A DNA stretch of 7,653 nucleotides from Spirochaetaceae bacterium. GTDB taxonomy: Bacteria; Spirochaetota; Spirochaetia; Treponematales; Breznakiellaceae. Under the pieces are notes generated by a model. That model ran no database searches and was not told the origin of the DNA. It worked only from the letters and a program-made list of their open reading frames with translations. Position numbers and translations under genes: made by a program. Numbering within the stretch: the stretch's first letter is position 1; each line of letters opens with the position of its first letter. The stretch covers positions 1 to 7,653 of the forward strand of contig JAISZQ010000270.1 of assembly GCA_031269165.1 (NCBI GenBank), written 5' to 3'. Below are positions 5,058-7,653 of this stretch, piece by piece.

Positions 5058-6179
5058 TTGGAAGATTTTGCGATAAGAAATATCACGGCGGGTCACTATT
5101 TTACCGAACCGCTCTACCTTGACGACGGGTTTATCCTCACGGTGCCGGAGACCCCGGTCGGGCAGCGTCTGCTCAAACTGCTGAGCAAATGGGAGTACGT
5201 TTCCGTGAAGACTAGCGGCACCCAGCAGGATTTTTATACGAGCGATGACAAGGCGAAAAGGAAAGTTGCGGCGTCACTGGTCAACGACGGCACGAAACTC
5301 GCCGCTGCCGATGCGTTTTTCAACGGGTTTTTGTCATACACCATGAATCTTTTTGCGAAAGCGGCCCACAACGGGAAACTCCCCTATTATGAAATCGCGG
5401 AAAGAGTACGGGAGGTCGTTAAGGAGTTAAAGGTGAATCGGCGGTACCTCCTGCAAATTCAACAAGAAGTAAAACCACCTGTGGCGGGGTATCTTGGATC
5501 CCATGCGGTGCGTTCCACTATTCTGTCTATCGTGGTGGGAATGCAACTCAAACTTCCTTCGCACCGGTTGATCGAGTTGGGGATCGCCGCCTTCGTGCAC
5601 GAGATCGGTATGGTCAAGATTCCGTCTCACATCCAAGAATCGACGGGAGACCTTTCCGCGAAAGACAAAGAAATACTCTTTCGCCATCCGGTGCTCGGCT
5701 ATGAGTTGCTCAAAGAAAACAACTTTCCGATGGGGATCAGCATCGTCGCGATGGAGCATCACGAGCGGGAAAACGGCACGGGGTATCCGCGAAGACTGTC
5801 CAGCAAGCAAATTAACCTGTATTCAAAGATCGTTGCCGTCGTTTGTTCTTTCGAGGCGATTACCGCGAACCGGCCGTACAAGGACGCGCGGGACGGATTT
5901 AACGGAATTCTCGACCTTTTGAAAAACCCTGGACAGGCGTATGACGACTCGGTAATCAAGGCGCTTATTCAGGCGCTTTCGGTTTTCCCCATCGGCACGT
6001 TTGTTCTTCTTTCCAACAACCAGAAAGCCCAAGTGATTGACACCAACCAGTTAAGCCCGCGTTATCCCATTGTCCAGATCGTGGACGTTACCGGCGCGGA
6101 CGGCAAGAACCCGGTCGTTGAAACCTCGCCCGACGGCCTCTATGTCGTCCGCAGCCTTACGAGGGACGAACTAGCCTAA
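5058..6179 (+). CDS. Divergent HD-GYP domain protein (c-di-GMP phosphodiesterase family)
   Basis: The product is 373 residues. Residues 1 to about 60 resemble the small N-terminal domain often found before HD-GYP domains (TAGHYFTEPLYLDDGFIL). The HD-GYP core spans about 145-300, with His149, HEIGMVKIP (181-189), His210, HHERENGTGYP (234-244) and ITANRPYKDA (268-277). A C-terminal extension follows (FPIGTFVLLSNNQKAQVI, from 310). Active members hydrolyse cyclic di-GMP using HD...HHE...GYP and a D-x-[FY]-D-A...RPY segment. Here the HD aspartate is Glu182, the lysine of HDIGK is Met185, and the two aspartates of the last segment are Cys263 and Glu266. Catalysis may be lost or altered, so it could be a c-di-GMP sensor. 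No signal peptide or membrane segment is visible. The start is TTG at 5058, with AAGGAAG nine bases upstream. Its TAA overlaps the next ATG as TAATG. Confidence 0.88.
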   Translation: MEDFAIRNITAGHYFTEPLYLDDGFILTVPETPVGQRLLKLLSKWEYVSVKTSGTQQDFYTSDDKAKRKVAASLVNDGTKLAAADAFFNGFLSYTMNLFAKAAHNGKLPYYEIAERVREVVKELKVNRRYLLQIQQEVKPPVAGYLGSHAVRSTILSIVVGMQLKLPSHRLIELGIAAFVHEIGMVKIPSHIQESTGDLSAKDKEILFRHPVLGYELLKENNFPMGISIVAMEHHERENGTGYPRRLSSKQINLYSKIVAVVCSFEAITANRPYKDARDGFNGILDLLKNPGQAYDDSVIKALIQALSVFPIGTFVLLSNNQKAQVIDTNQLSPRYPIVQIVDVTGADGKNPVVETSPDGLYVVRSLTRDELA

Positions 6180-7057
6180 TGGAAAAACCGATGAAAAAGC
6201 CGCATGAAAAAGCCAACAAAAAACCGTTGGAAAAACCCCCGCCGGCGAGTCTTTTCAAAAAGATTCGTGCCCTGTTCTCGCCGAAAGAGCCGGTTACCGA
6301 AGACGATGTGCGCAGCGTGTTGATCGAGGGCGAAAAATCCGGCGCGGTCGAATCGGAAGAACGAAAGATGGCGGAGGGCGTCTTCTATCTGGGCGACCGT
6401 CCCGTCGAGGCGTTTATGACCCACCGCTCGGAAATCGAATGGCTGGACATCGACTGCGACGCCGAAACCGCCAAAGAGACCGCGATCAAACACACGACCC
6501 AGCGTTTTTTTCCCGTGGCGCGGGAAACACTGGATGAGATCGTGGGGATTGTCGCGGTCGAAGACATTCTCGTTACGCTGCTGGAAAACCGCTGGGAAGG
6601 CATCGGCGCGATTACCAAAAAAGCCCGCTTCATCCCCGAAACCATGCCCGCGCTCAAGGCATTTCAGGCGTTCAACCACCACAACGAAAACTATATCTGC
6701 GTGATGGACGAATACGGCGGTTTCGCCGGAAGCCTCACCCTCCGCGACCTCCTCGAAGCCATCGTCGGCGAACTCTCCCTCTCCGCGTCCAGCGAGGAAC
6801 CCATCCTGCAACAGCCTGACGGCACGTGGCTCGCCGACGGAAACGTCAATATCGACGACCTCGCCGAAAAGATCGACCTTTCCGAAGCCGGGGACGACCA
6901 CAAAGAATACCACACCCTCGCCGGGTACATCCTCTCGATGGCCGAAGAAATCCCCAAAACCGGCGCCGAATTCACCCGTTCCGGCTTCACCTTCAAAATC
7001 GTGGACATGGACGGCAACCGCATCGACAAGGTATGGATAGCCCCCGCGGGGAATTGA
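6179..7057 (+). CDS. CorC/TlyC-type protein: CBS pair plus CorC_HlyC domain
   Basis: The product is 292 residues. A Lys/Pro-rich N-terminus (1-25, with repeated KKP/EKP motifs) leads to SLFKKIRALFSPKE and an acidic linker (EDDVRSVLIEGEKSGAVESEERKM, split here at residue 60). First CBS domain: about 72-133 (DRPVEAFMTHRSEIEWLD...IVGIVAVEDIL). Second: about 146-199 (FIPETMPALKAFQAF...VMDEYGGFAGSLTLRDLLEAIVGE). A CorC_HlyC domain follows (206-289: DGTWLADGNVNIDDL...VDMDGNRIDKVWI). The family includes E. coli CorC (magnesium/cobalt efflux) and spirochaetal TlyC, long called a haemolysin. Many relatives carry an N-terminal DUF21/CNNM membrane domain. This one has none, so it would be a soluble partner or regulator, probably sensing nucleotides through the CBS pair. 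The ATG overlaps the HD-GYP stop (TAATG). GAGG at 6161-6164 is too far for a strong Shine-Dalgarno site, so coupling is likely. ATG at 6191 is an alternative start. Confidence 0.9.
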   Translation: MEKPMKKPHEKANKKPLEKPPPASLFKKIRALFSPKEPVTEDDVRSVLIEGEKSGAVESEERKMAEGVFYLGDRPVEAFMTHRSEIEWLDIDCDAETAKETAIKHTTQRFFPVARETLDEIVGIVAVEDILVTLLENRWEGIGAITKKARFIPETMPALKAFQAFNHHNENYICVMDEYGGFAGSLTLRDLLEAIVGELSLSASSEEPILQQPDGTWLADGNVNIDDLAEKIDLSEAGDDHKEYHTLAGYILSMAEEIPKTGAEFTRSGFTFKIVDMDGNRIDKVWIAPAGN

Positions 7058-7089
7058 AAATGGGAAATGACAGGAGGGGGAGGGCTTCC

Positions 7090-7259
7090 ACTGTCAACAA
7101 CTTAAGAATTTTGGTCCGCGAATGGCGCGAATAAATACGAATAATACATACCCATCAGTGCGTATTCGCATACATTCGCGTACATGCGGACAAAAAAACT
7201 AAAAATCTGTGTAATCCGTTGACCACTCTTATATTCCCTTTGCTTAAGTTGTTGACAGT
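7090..7259. mobile_element. 170-bp MITE-like element with 11-bp flanking direct repeats
   Basis: ACTGTCAACAACTTAAG at 7090-7106 and its exact reverse complement at 7243-7259 form 17-base terminal inverted repeats. Three more outer bases also pair. GGAGGGCTTCC occurs directly before (7079-7089) and directly after (7260-7270). The interior carries a long imperfect hairpin: GTCCGCGAATGGCGCGAAT at 7115-7133 against the complement of 7162-7193, around an AT-rich centre. No coding sequence is inside. The direct repeats look like a target duplication, though 11 bases is long and the flanks are low-complexity, so chance or recombination remains possible. It follows the CorC-type gene, and no separate T-run terminator for that operon is visible. 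Confidence 0.62.
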
Positions 7260-7341
7260 GGAGGGCTTCCCCCTCGTTCCGGCCGTCTGCCGCGCCTCCA
7301 CATCTTCCCATTCCCCTCCATCCCTCCTCGGCTCCAATCAC

Positions 7342-7427
7342 GGTGAACCACAGACAGCACGGATGCGGAAAGACAGAAAGTGAAAAATCCGCGCGTATCC
7401 TTTTCAGCTGTGCCATCCGCGGTTCCC
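7342..7427. repeat. Imperfect inverted repeat of the CACAGA/CATCCG type
   Basis: GAACCACAGACAGCACGGATG from 7345 pairs imperfectly with CAGCTGTGCCATCCGCGGTTC ending near 7425; arms of about 21 bases enclose a 40-base centre. It resembles extragenic repeats of the ACCACAGATNNCACGGAT kind seen in many bacteria (recollection, not checked). It lies in the 480-base non-coding stretch before the second outer-membrane gene. Confidence 0.5.
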
Positions 7428-7447
7428 CGCGATCCCGTCGCGGTTAG

Positions 7448-7493
7448 CCGTGAACGCGGCGAACCTGTTCACGCGCGTTCATGCCGTTCACGG
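7448..7493. repeat. GTGAAC/GTTCAC inverted and direct repeats before the promoter
   Basis: CCGTGAACG (7448-7456) pairs with CGTTCACGG (7485-7493). An alternative stem pairs TGAACGCG (7451-7458) with CGCGTTCA (7474-7481). The hexamers GTTCAC, GTTCAT and GTTCAC start at 7467, 7477 and 7486, about one helical turn apart, and another GTGAAC lies at about 7513-7518. This could be a repeat remnant or a tandem regulator site upstream of the 7539 promoter. Confidence 0.5.
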
Positions 7494-7538
7494 TCATAAA
7501 AAATCCCGTTGCGTGAACGCGCACATTCCCACAACCCC

Positions 7539-7567
7539 TTGACACCCGGCCGCCCGTCCGGTAAACT
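7539..7567 (+). promoter_or_regulatory. Sigma70-like promoter of the second outer-membrane family gene
   Basis: TTGACA at 7539-7544 is a perfect -35 box. A 17-base spacer leads to TAAACT at 7562-7567 (4 of 6 for the -10). The expected start site near 7574 lies inside the duplicated leader and only about seven bases before the out-of-frame GTG at 7581, so the message would have almost no 5' leader and no Shine-Dalgarno site. The matching region of the first copy lies outside the window. Confidence 0.65.
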
Positions 7568-7569
7568 GA

Positions 7570-7653
7570 GCCCCGGCACGGTGGAAAAATCCCAAAAAAG
7601 TTTTAGTTTTTCTCCTAACTCTCGGTTTGGCGGCAAACATGTTCGCCATTGAT
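7570..7653 (+). CDS. Start of a second outer-membrane family gene (partial)
   Basis: Bases 7572-7653 repeat bases 1-82 with one change, AAC for AAT at the same Asn codon. The frame opens after a TGA at 7567-7569 and again reads KNPKKVLVFLLTLGLAAN then MFAID before the window ends. It has no in-frame ATG, GTG or TTG ahead of the signal peptide. The only nearby initiator, GTG at 7581-7583, is one base out of frame and would meet TGA after 23 codons. It is either a paralogue in the same orientation or an assembly-edge repeat of the first gene. Confidence 0.6.
7572..7653. repeat. 82-bp leader repeated at both ends of the window (right copy)
   Basis: This is the right copy of the repeat at 1-82. 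The only mismatch is C at 7638 against T at 67. Here the upstream promoter is visible; in the left copy the downstream gene is visible. Confidence 0.95.

Noticed and set aside
6176..6913. 245-codon open frame antisense to the CorC-type gene
   Set aside because: It is a Phe/Val/Gly/Arg-rich shadow of a well-supported gene, with no domain, and its frame mirrors the codon bias of the + strand.
1..7653. A small circular plasmid or phage with overlapping ends
   Set aside because: The genes are ordinary chromosomal ones with no replication or mobilisation gene, and the repeated ends differ by a base and encode a signal peptide. A recombination circle cannot be fully excluded.

Overview
The window looks like chromosomal DNA from a spirochaete, most likely a Treponema-type bacterium. 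The basis is indirect. It carries a large secreted beta-barrel-like protein of a style I associate with treponemal outer-membrane families, an HD-GYP gene followed by a CorC/TlyC-type CBS gene, and intergenic DNA packed with small palindromic repeats. No rRNA, tRNA or marker gene is present, so the genus is an inference. The coding regions are GC-rich.

Layout. (1) Bases 2-1579 (+) encode an outer-membrane-type protein with a signal peptide and a terminal Phe, closed by a strong intrinsic terminator at 1621-1659. (2) Bases 1698-2272, between two convergent transcription units, hold an array of five and a half REP-like inverted-repeat units. A degenerate half of another repeat follows at 2301-2354. 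(3) Bases 4292-2398 (-) are a two-gene operon: alaA (glutamate-pyruvate aminotransferase) and a HAD phosphatase, joined by a TGATG stop/start overlap. (4) Bases 4293-5057 contain no gene. They hold GC palindromes, two very small palindromic insertions each flanked by a 4-bp direct repeat, and a near-consensus sigma70 promoter followed by a chain of stem-loops that may be a small RNA or a long leader. (5) Bases 5058-7057 (+) are a second two-gene operon joined by TAATG: a divergent HD-GYP protein with altered metal-ligand positions, and a CBS-pair/CorC_HlyC protein without the usual membrane domain. (6) Bases 7058-7538 hold a 170-bp MITE-like element with 17-bp terminal inverted repeats and 11-bp flanking direct repeats, then further imperfect inverted repeats. 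(7) Bases 7539-7653 are a sigma70-like promoter and the first codons of a second gene of the first family.

The most notable feature is at the edges. The first 82 bases recur at 7572-7653 with a single synonymous difference, so the window runs from one family member's leader to the next (or is cut at a repeated leader). In both copies the signal-peptide frame has no start codon. The only nearby candidate, a GTG, is one base out of frame across short A, C and T runs. This could be phase variation, recoding, or a shared sequence error. No complete new defence or biosynthetic system is visible. The novelty lies in this leader, the repeat ecology, the possible structured RNA and the divergent HD-GYP protein.
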